From Megalobrama amblycephala (taxonomy: Eukaryota; Chordata; Actinopteri; Cypriniformes; Xenocyprididae): a stretch of 64,000 nucleotides of DNA. Both the position numbers and the translations under genes were made by a program. Where the stretch lies: positions 11,393,382-11,457,381 of the forward strand of contig NC_063066.1 of assembly GCF_018812025.1 (NCBI RefSeq), written 5' to 3'. Shown here in pieces: positions 12,121 through 23,614 of this stretch (position 1 is its first letter; the number at the start of each line of letters is the position of its first letter). The notes below the pieces were generated by a model. That model was not told the DNA's origin. It was given only the letters and a program-made list of their open reading frames with translations, and searched no databases.

Positions 12121-12974
12121 GTATGTATATTTATGCGTTCGAAATCAGACACAAAGTTAAGAAGCCACTATAGAAGTCAGGTGTCTATGTAAGCAGTAGA
12201 CTCTGAGGTTTTGAAACACAGCTGTAGTCACCCTGTTGCTCTCGCTCTCTTTTCATTCAGCCAAGTGAAAATCCACTGTCCGTCTCTCTTGTTCTTTCTT
12301 CACGAAGCCTAAATCTGCCTCCCTGCCTGCTCGTGTTTCTATCTGCTTTTGTTCAGATGTTTGTGAAGGGGTTGTGAGAGCCACACTGACCCAAATGAAT
12401 TATGTCCCAGTTCTCCAGAGGCAGTGCGTCAACTATTTAGGGCATTCTGTGCAAGAGATTTTAGACCAAAGAGAAAGGGTGAGTAAGAAAGAGAAACACA
12501 GCAGAAAAAAGAGAAAATATGCTGTACTAGGTGCAAATTAGGATGCCTCCACCTCATATGAAAACACATCATGGCCAGAGTTACGCACAGGTCATTTTGA
12601 GTTAAGCTATTTTTACACAGACTATACAACACAGCTGTCAGTCACCGATGTTTAAGAATTATAGGGAGAGTTGTTTTGTTTAGGATGGTTGTGTCTGTGC
12701 ATTCGATACTTCCCAGTGTGCACTGCACAGGAAGTGGACTACAGCCTCCCACTGTGGTCTGCATTGTTTTTTTAGCGCTCCCCTCCACCCTGAGCCCTGA
12801 CAGCACCGCACCAGCACCCAAAAACAACAAACATGTCCGGTACACTTCAATCTGCACATATATTACGCTACTGTCTGGAAAGACTATTCACGATAATTAA
12901 TTTTTTTCTCATTTAGAGGATTGCAGACTTTAATTCAGCATTAAGGACTTTAATCAGGGCATTTAAACTATTTG
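12121..12974. other. Non-coding stretch, no gene seen
   Basis: Unique sequence. Open frames at 12429-12900 on both strands lack any recognisable domain. Nothing further supported. Confidence 0.45.
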
Positions 12975-13230
12975 GGTCGGAAAGATTTTTTTTTTTTTTA
13001 TGTTTTTGAAAGAAGTCTCTTATTCTTACCAATGCTGCATTTTTACTTATTTGATCCAAAATATAGAAAAACTTAATGAAGTCATAAAGTCAAAAAAAAA
13101 AAAGAGCACATATTCTTATTTATTCACACATATTAATTTCGAAATGGAAAGGATAGTTTACTTTAAAATGAAAATTCTGCCATCTACTCACCCTCATGTA
13201 ACTCAAATCCTGACTTGTATCTGTGGAGCA
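12975..13230 (+). repeat. Family A fragment followed by Family B fragment
   Basis: 12975-13075 carries the start of Family A: T-run, TGTTTTTGAAAGAAGTCTC, then TACCAATGCTGCAT. 13146-13230 carries a Family B arm: GGATAGTTTACTTTAAAATG, AAAATTCTG, CTACTCACCCTCATG. The two lie about 70 bp apart. The same order of families recurs at 17176-17735, probably by chance given their abundance. Confidence 0.65.
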
Positions 13231-14927
13231 CAAAACTCTTTTCCATGCAATCACCGTAAAAAGATTTTTAAAATTTCTAAATAAAACAAAGAATAGTACA
13301 TTTTACAAGGAAAAATCAATTTCTTGTTAAAAACTTCACATTTAATTCAGTGTTACTTGCCATTTCTTTGTAATTGTGAAATGTATTAGCAATTTCTGAG
13401 TGAAAATTGTTGAAAATGTCAAACCAAATTACATAATCTCAAACCAAAAATGTACCATTTAAGAGACTGAGAGAAAACATTTAAGTCTTCTACAGCCATA
13501 CAATAACTTTGTGAGACAAACAAATGAAAAAGTAATGTCAGTTGACTATGCATTGGGCTGAATGATCATTTTTGGATGAATCGCTTTAAAGATAAGGTAT
13601 AAAGGCTAGGCTTTAGAAGCCATGGGGGGCTAATCTGGCAAAATTACTATTTGTTGTTCGGCTCTAGTGAGAAAAAAAAAAGAAAAAAAACTGAACAGCT
13701 GGCCATATACCACCCAATTACCTCATTCTTTTGTTCTGACAGGTTGAGTTTTATCTCCTGAGCAGATTACACATTGAATATTTACTGTAAGTGACTGAGA
13801 GTAAGTCGATGCCAATGAAAACAGTTAAAAACAGCTACATTTATATATATTATAGAGTTTAGAGGAAGGCAGTGAACCAAACCGTAGCACCTGCTCTTAC
13901 ATAACTTCCTGTCTCTCATGTCCTGATTTTTTGCTGTATGTTTGTATTTGTTTTTGAACTGACAATCATTCCCTGCACCTCCCGCTTCTGTCTTTGTCTT
14001 TTCCGCCTTCTTTTCCTCTGTCCGTGGGGCGAAATGGAATGATGCAATTTTCTAATTCAGTCAAATAAAGCTCTCCTTTTGTCAGCTGTCAGAAGCCGGG
14101 CTTACAGAGGTCAGAGGTCGCAATGCTGCTCTTAGGAGAGCACTCATCGATTAGCCGTCAAGCCGCTGCCGCCTCGTCTATTCCGAGTGGGAGCGATGGA
14201 GGGATGCTGAGCTCCATTTCCATAATTGCTCAGCGCCTTAAGTGCTGGTACCTTTAGAACAGAGGAGGTTTGGAGGAAAATAACAGATGCAGAAATTATA
14301 AGGCAAATACAGTTATTGAATATCAGTGTATGTACGAACTGGGCAATATTGATCTGTAATTGAGCAGGAATAATTCTTCCAGGCATTAAAGCTTCACCCT
14401 GTAGCATGGCCACTCTCTTTCAATAGGCTTTCGTCGTGAGAAATGAAACTTAATATCTGCAGTGTAGTTTAGCTTTATTCCTCACATATATTCTCTTATT
14501 CCTCTGTCAATGTGGCACAATGTAATCTCAGGATAGTGACAATGTTACTAAATCAAAAATTCTTTTGGTTTGCTCTTTGGATTTTTTGTTCTACAGACAG
14601 GAAATTCACACCAATTCTAATTTGGCAACAAAAGTAAAATTGAAGAATCTCATTAAAAAACGTATTGATCAAGTACTAATTTGAATACTCAATGACTCAA
14701 TTTTGATTTCCAGGCCTGGAAAAGTCATGAAAATTAATTAAAAAGGCATGGGAATATATAGTAAATTACTTTTCTTTTCTAGTTAAGCATTAAAGCTTGT
14801 GAAAAAAAAAACAGTTGTTTGAGGCAGGACAATCTGTTTGTTTGACCAGTGGCAGGAGAAGGTGTTCTGGGAACAACATGTCCTCCAACCAATACGCCGA
14901 TATAAGTCATTTGTCACTCACTTCCCT
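13231..14927. other. Non-coding stretch with a candidate regulatory segment
   Basis: AT-rich sequence to about 13900. The segment 14030-14270 is repeat-free and more GC-balanced and contains TCTAATTCAG and CATTTCCATAATTGC motifs; it is a candidate conserved non-coding element. Around 14710-14760 a block containing GGCCTGGAAAAGTCATGAAA resembles a common fish repeat (from memory). No gene seen. Confidence 0.4.
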
Positions 14928-15073
14928 GAAATACGACCCATAGTAGTGTTTACTAAAGTTGAGCCCCTATCGACAACAGGACACTTTCATTTTAATGCAT
15001 GAAATACAACCAATAGGAGCGTTTACTAAAGTTGCACCCCTATCAACAACAGGACACTTTAATTTTAATGCAT
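14928..15073. repeat. 73-bp tandem duplication, two units
   Basis: 14928-15000 and 15001-15073 are head-to-tail copies of the same 73-bp unit. They start GAAATAC and end TTTTAATGCAT, with eight mismatches and no gap (65 of 73 identical by eye). The unit contains GTTTACTAAAGTTG and ACAACAGGACACTTT. It abuts the tRNA-type SINE at about 15102. Confidence 0.9.
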
Positions 15074-15101
15074 TGTACCCTTTTATTTGCTTTATATTTC
15101 G

Positions 15102-15225
15102 CGTTTCGCGTAGCTCAATTGGTAGAGCGTTGCAATATGCAATCATGTGATCATACAATCGTGGGTTCGATCCCAGGGAATGCATGTGCTCATAAAGTGT
15201 ATATGCACTATAAATCACTAAGGGT
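15102..15225 (+). mobile_element. tRNA-derived SINE (HAmo-like), plus strand
   Basis: An A-box-like TAGCTCAATTGG begins at 15111, and an exact B-box GGTTCGATCCC lies at 15164-15174. Their spacing is that of a tRNA-type polymerase III promoter. The tRNA-related head is followed by CATGTGCTCATAAAGTG and ATGCACTATAAATCAC. This resembles the body of the cyprinid HAmo-type SINE (from memory), here lacking the usual 3' part after the TAAGTCGC-like block. It continues into GGGTAGGTTTAGGGTTGGGG at about 15223-15242. It is not a functional tRNA, because the stems do not pair cleanly. Confidence 0.7.
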
Positions 15226-15520
15226 AGGTTTAGGGTTGGGGTAGATGTAGTTGTTATTATTTAAAAAAAATGAGTTTTGCTAAATGAAAATAGGACAAAT
15301 AGTGGGTAAGGGACCATGTAGAAAGTCCACACATTGCATTTAAATGAACACGCATTTTGATTAATAACTACGGTCATACGTCATTTCATGACGACAGATG
15401 TAACACGACACTGTCATTATCTTTACGCCAGCTAGAGGGCGCATGACTTAACGCAAATATAGGGCGTAATAAGGTGCTTGGACTAATGACCTATAGGGTC
15501 ATTTTTTTGGAGGAGGACAG
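15226..15520. repeat. Repeat-associated flank of the SINE block
   Basis: This contains AGGGTAGGTTTAGGGTTGGGG, a block with CATACGTCATTTCATGACG (an internal palindrome), and CCAGCTAGAGGGCGC (about 15429-15443). The last is close to a CTCF core but has one extra base. The composition and motifs resemble a longer cyprinid repeat into which the SINE fits (from memory). No boundaries are clear. Confidence 0.35.
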
Positions 15521-17175
15521 TATCTTTTGGAAACCTGTTTGAAAACAAACATTATTTTTGTATATTTAAAATGTTTAAAAACATTTTTAAATTTAAATAT
15601 TTTTCAAAAATGTAAAAAATTTGATCTTGTGAAATCTGTTTTAATTAAAAAATACCTGTTTGAGTTGCTTGATCTGTTTGTTCAAGCAATGCTAAACATG
15701 GAAAGTGTTCCTAGGAAACCTGCTTGTGAACAATTATTATTTTTGCAATTTAGCTTTAAAATATTATTATAAATAAAATTTTTAAATGAAAAATATAACT
15801 TTTGAATATAAAAAGAACAACAACAACAAAAACAGTATATCTCCCTGATTAGCCTTTTGATTGACTGACGGCTATCTTTTGGCCACTTAATGCTGAAGAG
15901 ATGAAACAAACTAAGCAGAGCAGAGCCTGGCAGACAGCTCATCTGTTTACAATTTGAGCCCAGCCAGGAAGAGAGGTCACAGGTCAGAAGCGTGTTCTGA
16001 AAGGTGTATGCTGCGAGAGAAAGAAAGAGAGATACAGGACAGGAGGGATAAAGGGAGGTCCTGTCACAACATGGCTGCTTCCTTCCACATGAAGACCGCT
16101 AAACCACAGCATTTCCTCTCCCAGAGTGGCTTCTATCATTAGAATGTGGAAAAACACACTAAATTGACTGATGACGGTTGGCTCACGGAGCCCTTCTTAA
16201 GCTGTAAAGGGCCCCTGATAGCTGTGGACATGGCTTTTATCGACCCCACACTTGTGCGTATTAATAAGGTCTGCTGCTCACATTCACTCCTCTCAGATCT
16301 CCTTATCTGTGTTTCCTCCCACATGACAGATGAGTGTGTCTGGGGCGCAGCATGGTCAGACAATGGCTGTGTGTGTGTGTGTAATGAGGAGTCCAGACCA
16401 GCAGCGCTCTGATTGCTGCTGATTTAGGGCTGTGCTCCGTGCTGTTAATGGCCTCACACTGCGATAGAGAGGTGGCTCTGGGGGCAGGGCCATATTTAAC
16501 GGCCCCTGACTGTTTATTACTGGATGTCCCTGATCACCCACACTCCACGTCTTATCGTTTAAGATTGGCGGCTGAAATTTTTGAGGGTAAAAAACAATTA
16601 GACGTGAGATTTATGTCTGCATAGTCATTTTACAATAATGAGAGCAACGAGGACTGAAATGTGGAGGATAAACATTCATGGGTGTAACGGAGAGAGACAG
16701 CCTCAGTGTGTGCTGTTTTATTGAAGCTCTCGTACCCTGACCTCTACATTACTACATCATCAAATTACAAATTCCATTACAATGAAATGTTTACAGCGCT
16801 GCTGCTCTGCCCGCTCCACACATCTTCCTGTGACCCGTCCACGTGTCCACGCGTATGGGAGGAGATGACTATTTGCCGAGCGCGGGGCCGTGCATGTGCA
16901 TGAATACTGAGATTACGCTCGAAATAGCGGATGAGAGTCTTTGGAGCAACCTGAATGAATATCTAGAGGTTTACATAGAGAGAAAGAGACACCTGTCTTG
17001 CTGTCACTGCATGCCATATACAGCTGCACAGCCATTAAGGCGAATGTGCACACATTTGGTACAAACTTGCAGCTTTGAACCGCCTTCATTCAATCTCCCT
17101 GTGGGTTATAAAGGTGGTAGATAACTAATCGGCACTCACACAGCGAGATCAACCTCTTTATTGTTGTTCAAGGTC
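15521..17175. other. Non-coding stretch with a candidate regulatory segment
   Basis: 15530-15830 is very AT-rich. 16430-16630 is a repeat-free, more GC-balanced segment containing CATATTTAACGG, TTATCGTTTAAG and ACAATTAGACG motifs, and is a candidate conserved non-coding element. Short open frames on both strands show no domain. Confidence 0.4.
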
Positions 17176-17735
17176 TTAAAGGGATAGTTCACATGAAAAA
17201 AGAGAATTTTGTTATTATTTACTCATCCTAATGTCATTACAAATCAGTTAATCATGCTGTTATTTTGACAGTCCACATAGATCTTTTCTGTACAAAGACA
17301 ATTCAGTTGGCTGTCCTAAAATGAGTCTATATGGCTTACTCCAAATTCTTTTATTCATTAAGGATGCATTAAGTTGATCAATGACATTAAAGACTTCATA
17401 AAATAAATGATGTTCATTTGAACTTTCTGTGCATCAAAGAATCATGAAAAAATGTTTAACAAAAATATTAAGCTGCATAACTGTTTTTTCAACATTGATA
17501 AAAATCTTTAGTAACAAATCAGCATTTTAGAATGATTTCTGATGGATCATGTGACACTGGAGACTGAAGGAATGGTAGTTTCAACACAGAAATAAAGTAC
17601 ATTTAAATATATATTACAAATTGAAAAGAGTTATTTTAAACTCTATAAATATTTCACAAAATTGCTGTTTTTACTGTATTTTTGAAAAATGCTTTCTTGG
17701 TGAGCACAAGAGACTTAAAATATCTTACCGACCTA
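17176..17735 (-). repeat. Family B arm followed by inverted Family A copy
   Basis: 17176-17290 is a Family B arm starting at TTAA (17176-17179) with TTAAAGGGATAGTTCAC and TTACTCATCCTAATGTC. 17345-17735 is an inverted Family A copy: AAGGATGCATTAAGTTGATCA, CATCAAAGAATCATGAAAAA, AATATTAAGCTGCATAACTG, GATCATGTGACACTGGAGAC, then CTTGGTGAGCACAAGAG and a decayed TTACCGACC end. Neither has coding capacity. Confidence 0.75.
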
Positions 17736-17744
17736 AACTTGTGT

Positions 17745-17751
<7 letters not shown>

Positions 17752-17780
<29 letters not shown>

Positions 17781-17794
17781 CTGTGTGTGTGTGT
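17752..17794. repeat. (GT)n microsatellite
   Basis: A GT dinucleotide array with one interrupting C near 17781, followed by a short TA tract. Confidence 0.95.
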
Positions 17795-19085
17795 ATATAT
17801 TTATAAATAGAATTGGCTTGCTCATAGTAACTGCATAATAAACAGGAATGGAAGAAAGCTTATCCAAAACAATTACATACTACACATAATATTACAAGTG
17901 CAACAGATCAAATACATACAGAGTTTGTGCTTTGTAGTATCCAGGTCAAAGTCATGAACTGTATTAAGGAGAAACATTAAAAATGCATGAAGAATATCAG
18001 CATGTTTTTAAAAAAAATAGATTTAGAAGGATTGCTGTTTGATTATGGGCCTACTTGAGTTGAATTTACTGTGAGAGATTGTTTTTGCCTGTTTTGATGT
18101 TGAATTGTAAATGAGTGCTTGTAAATTAGCTGCCTTATTTTTCTATTTAATGCATTGTGGTATAAGTGTTCATGAATAGTGGGATGTTAATTAGTAAAAA
18201 TGCTCTAAAAGGACTCTGGATTTATGTGGCCATCACATTGCCGCTTCCTGAGAGATGCAGAAAAAAGCAAAGGAAATGCGGGTGCACGGAGAGCGCTGGC
18301 TGGGTAAATAAATTCATAAAAGGTCCATGTGATATATGGTGCTGAGATCCTCACGGACAAATGCAGGAAATTTTTTTGTGACCTGAATTCACAGGAAGAA
18401 TACCATAAATTTGATGGTGTCTTTCTTTCTCTCTTGTTCTCTTGCTCCCTCTTTTCATCCTGGTTAGCATAATAAGTGGTTTAGGACAGATTCAGGAATG
18501 AGTTAGATTATAGATTAGTGTAGGAGGAGGGAAGGAGTACTTGACTAAATCTAACATTCCTTGATCCAACAGTGAATCTGGAAAGATTCATTCAATTTGT
18601 TTTTCAAATGAGGTGTGAAATTGGGCTCTGCCACTCCGTTGGCTCTTTGTTTTGTTCCTACACCTCTGATTTGTTTGGACACCCTCAACGAGGAGTCGTC
18701 TGTTAAGTGCCACGCTCAAGCTGTGTAGGCAGATTAGCCTCGCTCTAAACACTCCGTAATTGAGCGCAGAAGCAAACGGGGCCGCACAAGTGCATTTCAT
18801 CTATCTTATACTCTTTTCTAGGTTCCTTTAATTTCCTCGCCTTCCTTCCTTCTTTGCTTCTTGCTTCACTCATTTGCACAGAGCTATAAATAAAAAGATC
18901 AGCTCATGCAAGAGATGTACAGATCTGTGTCTGAATACAACCTCAACCCACAACTAACATTGTCATTCCTGACAAAGTCAATGTAGAAAAAGATGAGCAA
19001 AATAAAAAAGTTCATATTTCCCAACCCCCACATCTCCATCACTCTCCAGACTCCATCTGCGATACCATCCACTTCAAAAACACAA
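17795..19085. other. Non-coding stretch with a candidate regulatory segment
   Basis: Mostly AT-rich unique sequence. 18590-18800 is repeat-free with CTTTGTTTTGTT (SOX/FOX-like) and CCGTAATTGAGC motifs, and is a candidate conserved non-coding element. No gene seen. Confidence 0.4.
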
Positions 19086-19700
19086 CCTAGTCTCACTGGA
19101 AAAATGTGCCTTTACCTACATTTTTGCGAAACTCAAAAAAATGTACCTATAAATACAATTCACTGCAGTTTTCAGCTGAAATGAACGTTAGTGGCAGTAA
19201 AACACCAGTGACATTTATTCCTTTTCACACAAATTTTGATTGTAGACCAGGGTCAAATTATTGATTAATAAAGACTTATTTTCACACAGTTCCTTGCACA
19301 GTACTATGTTATGACCTCAAAACACTTTCTACCAAACTAATTCATATTGACATTTGCATCACAAAATTAGCTCCATTTCAATGGCTTTTCTGATGTAGTA
19401 AACTTATGCCCTTGCAGTTTTTGTTAAGACTATTGGTTAGGATTAGAGTAGGGTTCAGTGTAGTTGGTACGCTAAAATCAAACACATTAACCTTTTGTTG
19501 CCATTTACCAGATATTTCATTTCTGAGCTGCCATGAGATGCACAAATTAACATCATAATATGTTGCCAGGTTTCACGTTCATCTGTTCTGAACAAAACTG
19601 AATGCACTTTTAGTGATACTGGAGATTTCACTTTGAACGTCCGTAAGGCAACATAATATTTTGCAGAAATGTCGCCACAGGTTTTTCCAGTGAACCTGGG
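19086..19700. mobile_element. DNA-transposon-like element with terminal inverted repeats
   Basis: A perfect 12-bp inverted repeat TCACTGGAAAAA lies at 19093-19104, with its complement at 19682-19693. Allowing mismatches it extends outward to about 19 bp (16 of 19 match), giving a 615-bp element. The interior (for example TTAGTGGCAGTAAAACACCAG, and GCCATTTACCAGATATTTC on the right) resembles a cyprinid repeat I recognise from memory. The long minus-strand open frame at 19455-19919 runs through the right half into flanking DNA and is not a gene. No target duplication was established. Confidence 0.65.
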
Positions 19701-20534
19701 TTGCAAAAACAACACCAGGCTCATCAACTCTGTCTTCACCTCTTCAGGAAGCTGGGAGGGAGACCCCAAAACACAGGCTGACAGAGATGCTCTGTTGACA
19801 GAAAGATGCTTGAGATGCAGAAAATAACAGCGTCTCTGTGTGTGACTGCAGGAAGGAGAGCTTTGCTTCGCGGTGACCTTTAAACCGGGTCTCACATCTG
19901 GCTTAAACCCCCCCCGCACCCTCTGCTTCTGAAATCATCCCCCTACAAGGGACAGGAAGCTGCTTTTCCCTCATCCTTCCAAAAACAGGCCAGACAGACC
20001 ACCACACAGCAGCCAATCTCCTTCCACTGTCACAAAAACATACACTCAACCCAACAAGGCACATAAGAAATCGGGCACAAAATTCAAACAGAGGGGTATC
20101 CCTTGGTAGTTTAAAAATAATAATGTTTAATAATATAGTTTAAAGACTATGTGTATATTGGTACGAGTGGGGGTTAGTGAGAGTATGGCAAGTGGACGTT
20201 CCCCCATGTTGCTCGAGGCAGCAGCTTCAGCTCTGGGTGATGTATGGCCAAGCAGGCTGTTTCCACGGGAACCAATCCATCACACCACCGTCAGCCGTCA
20301 ACAGGCCTGCCCCGTGCAGCACGGGCCGACCTCCAGTCACCACAGGCACTGAGCCAGGAGAGAGAGAGAGAAATAAGAGCAGACCTCACTACTTTACAAT
20401 GGCTGTTATCGGTGCTTCACTGATTGTGATCTGTTATTGACAAGTCTGCTGTCTTCTGGGATCAACGCACGCTGAGTTACAGCTCACCTGAAACAGGCAG
20501 GTTAGCGTGTCTTAGGGTTCTGGACTATGGACGT
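19701..20534. other. Non-coding stretch, no gene seen
   Basis: Unique sequence with moderate GC. Frames at 20149-20440 have no recognisable domain. Confidence 0.4.
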
Positions 20535-21510
20535 CAGGGGCGTAATTCACTCAGTATTTTTGAGGGTCACTAGTTTGGGGGTTGGGGGGGGGGGGGGGGT
20601 AACAACCCCCCTTAACTTTTTACTTAAGCTTTCACTGTAATAATTACTGTAATGTCATCATATCCGATACTTATTACTAATTATTGTATGCATTATTAAC
20701 ACATTTACTGTCGCTGTTAAGAATAGGCCTATAGGTCCTGCATCGATTCAGTCTTCCACGTATTCTGTAGCTTATAGAAACAAAACATTTTAAAGAATTT
20801 AATCACTGACACCTCAAGGCAAACTATCCCGCATTTTTTGAATCAGAGACTATTCTTTGAAGTTCGGTCGAACAGTAAAAGTCAGTTTAACAGAAGGCTA
20901 AAAATGTATATTTTGTAAAATTTTGGACAGATTCCCCCAACCATCCGCACGTGAAAACGTGATGGTTCTGCACGAATCGCCTAGGCTGTGTGACAAACAT
21001 TAGCTTCAAAACTAAGAAATTCACCAAAAGACGACGCCAACTTTGGGCCACTTTTCATTGTGTACCTACAATATTCTAAGTTTAGAGTAAACTTTATAGT
21101 TACCTACACAATTTGTAGACTAAGCTATCGGATAAAACACATTGTCAAATTATATTTGAAAGGATTATTGCCGCAATAGACATCAATGTATATTTTACAA
21201 ACTATAAACGTTTTTGCTTGTACTTATTTGTATTTAAATGTCAGAATCATAAAAAAAAAAGAGAAAACATTATATGGTTGAAAACGCTGAACAATTGTGA
21301 TATATAACGAGCGTTGAGCACATCCATCTCTGGCTCGGCACCAGCCAAAGCGCGGACGCAGATTTGAATTAAGCAGTTGATAACGTGACACACTGGTGTG
21401 ATCATACGCTTAAAATGGTTAATTATCAAATGCAAAATATAATTTTTTTTGTCCTTTGAAAGCTGCATTAAAATCCATTTGGCTCAAAAATCTAAGGGGG
21501 CATGTGAAAC
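20535..21510 (+). mobile_element. Degraded hAT-like element with G-run
   Basis: The left end reads CAGGGGCGTAATTC (20535 on), a hAT-style CAGGGG start. The right end near 21470-21510 reads CCATTTGGCTCAAAAATCTA then AGGGGGCATGTG, which I recall as the inner right end of a cyprinid element. The outermost right terminus is missing. A 16-G run (20584-20599) faces a C6 block just downstream and could fold back. A block near 21310-21410 (GGCTCGGCACCAGCCAAAGC) is also typical of the family. No transposase frame is present. Confidence 0.5.
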
Positions 21511-22549
21511 AGAAATCTTGCTTGTGTGAAATTGCTTAATGAGGTCACATTGAAAAGTTTCTTTTTGTGACGTATATTCAGCTTATAATCAAACCTGAAT
21601 TTCACTGCTTCATAACCCTGTACCCTCATCACAGGGTCTCCAGGGATGTCCAGTGAAGCAAGGTCTCTGGCTGAAGCATTAGAGTTCAGGACCTAAACAG
21701 AGAATGAGATAGATGAGAGGAATGTAAGGAGGGGTAGACAAAGAGACAGCCTGTCGCACGCTTCATTACAGCCTAAACGAGTGAGGCTGCGAGAGGAGGA
21801 AAGCACCCCGGATCTCCCTTCCCCTCCTCATCCATCTCTTCACCTGTCCATCCAGTCACTCATCAGTCTGCTCTGACCTCCCCTGCTCTTCTGTAATCTA
21901 GCAGAACTGGCGGGGAACCCCTGTCTGTTCAGAGAACTGTGTTTGACAAGGACTGAATTCACTGGCTGGTGTTTACTGGTCAAAAAGAGAAAGAGTATGA
22001 ACACAAGCAGAGTGACTTCAGAGAGAAGTCGAAAGGTTCAGCTACTCTCAGAGAGATCAGAACAAAAGTAAATACTGTGACTGGCAGACGTGCTTCTTTT
22101 TTAATCCGCTGGTGTGCTTCCATCTTTCCATTTCTGTCTTTTTTCCATACCATACCGACATTCCAGCAGGTGACTCCCTCAGTACCCCTGCTGGCTAAAG
22201 GTGCCCAACTGCTGATGGCAGGGCGTGTGGATTTCTGCTGTTGCTTTTTATAATTTGTCCCGGAAATGTCGACAATCGGCCCAGAGTAATGAGCGGCACT
22301 TGTGGTCTTAGTCCTGACAATAGTAGGAAGACCTGTGTTGTGTGTTGGAGAGTGAGAGGGGGTGTGGGCCTGAGCAAACTACATATGTGTCTGTGAATGT
22401 TTGTCAAATGCATGTTATAAAACATGGTATACACATTTTATTTATTATAGTTTCAGCCTTAAGGCAGTCTAGTTTTTTTGTGATTGTTATTGTGTCTTTT
22501 CATATTACTGTAGCTGCTATTTTATAAAAGCTATGTAACCATGGTAAAT
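21511..22549. other. Non-coding stretch, no gene seen
   Basis: Unique sequence of mixed composition. Frames at 21969-22253 and 22195-22434 have no recognised features. Confidence 0.4.
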
Positions 22550-22688
22550 TAATGATTTTTTTGAAATGTAATAAAAGTCTCTTACCCAGTATGCTAAAAA
22601 CTAAAAACAGTAATATTGTGAAACATTATTTTAATATATAATTTATTCCTGTGGTGGCAAATCTGAATATAAATTTCAAAAGAACAGC
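22550..22688 (+). repeat. Family A fragment adjoining a microsatellite
   Basis: It shows AAAGTCTCTTACCCAGTATGC, ACAGTAATATTGTGAAACATT, AATTTATTCCTGTGGTGGCAA, then CAAAAGAACAGCA, where the consensus jumps. The 3' part of Family A is missing and the (ATCT)n array starts exactly there. The order implies an internal deletion before or during array growth. Confidence 0.65.
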
Positions 22689-22790
<102 letters not shown>

Positions 22791-23043
22791 TGTCTGTTTG
22801 TCTGTCTGTAATATTTATTAATTAACAATATTAATTTCACCTACTCTAAATAGTACATTTAATTTTTCTTCGATAAATTAATATTATAGATTATAATTAT
22901 TAAACATTGACTTCTGCAGGTACATTAAACATGAGACTCTAAAACAGTAAAAAAAAAGATTCAATTGTGGGACAGAAATGTGCTTTATTGTCATGAAAAT
23001 AATGCACTAAAATCATTGTGACATAACTTTCATGACAATTGAC
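22791..23043. other. AT-rich non-coding stretch
   Basis: No gene or defined repeat. It ends with CAATTGAC (23036-23043), the left target duplication of the next element. Confidence 0.5.
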
Positions 23044-23614
23044 TAGGGGTGGAACAATATATTGTGTCACAATATATCGCGATACAAAAATGCAACAGGA
23101 TGTATTGTGGATAGTGACCATATGTATTTTGTATAGTTCACCCAAAATGAAAATTACTGTGAGGAAAAAATTCAAGTTTACAGTGTCAGTACTACATTAA
23201 ACTACTATATGTATTGTTGAATACAATGTATAATAATGCAATGGGGGAATATTTGTGGGTCCTGATAATGCCAAATATCTTATGTTTACAGTAAAATGTG
23301 GCCTACATTATTCTAAATATATCTAGTCATTGACAGAGTGCAAGCATATTTGTCTAAAATAATTCTGTATTTTCATCTTCAGGATCATTTTTTCATTCTG
23401 GTATCAACATTGTCCTGTGCATTGGGTTACCAGCACCAAGTCCAAGCCTATTCATTTCAACCTCCAATGTAATACCAAATTTAGCATTTTAATCAAGAGT
23501 ACATTTTTGTTAACCTTTTACCAGATGTCTTGGAGTATCGCAATAATATCATATCATGAGTTCTGTATCGTGACATGTATCGAATCATGACATAAGGGTA
23601 TTGTTACACCCCTA
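23044..23614. mobile_element. hAT-type non-autonomous element with 8-bp target duplication
   Basis: The left terminus TAGGGGTGGAACAATA and the right terminus (complement TAGGGGTGTAACAATA) are inverted repeats with one mismatch in 16. The element is 571 bp. It is flanked by CAATTGAC (23036-23043) and CAATTAAC (23615-23622), 7 of 8 identical, the 8-bp duplication expected of hAT transposases. Subterminal regions are rich in ATCGCGATAC and TATCGTGACATGTATCG, as in cyprinid hAT families (from memory). A short Family B-like block (TAGTTCACCCAAAATGAAAA) at about 23135 sits inside. No transposase is encoded. Confidence 0.8.

Noticed and set aside
15102..15180. Functional tRNA gene
   Set aside because: The promoter boxes are good, but the cloverleaf stems do not pair and a SINE body follows; called a SINE.
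19455..19919. 154-codon minus-strand open frame
   Set aside because: It starts in flanking DNA and runs into a TIR-bounded repeat; no domain or codon signature is visible.
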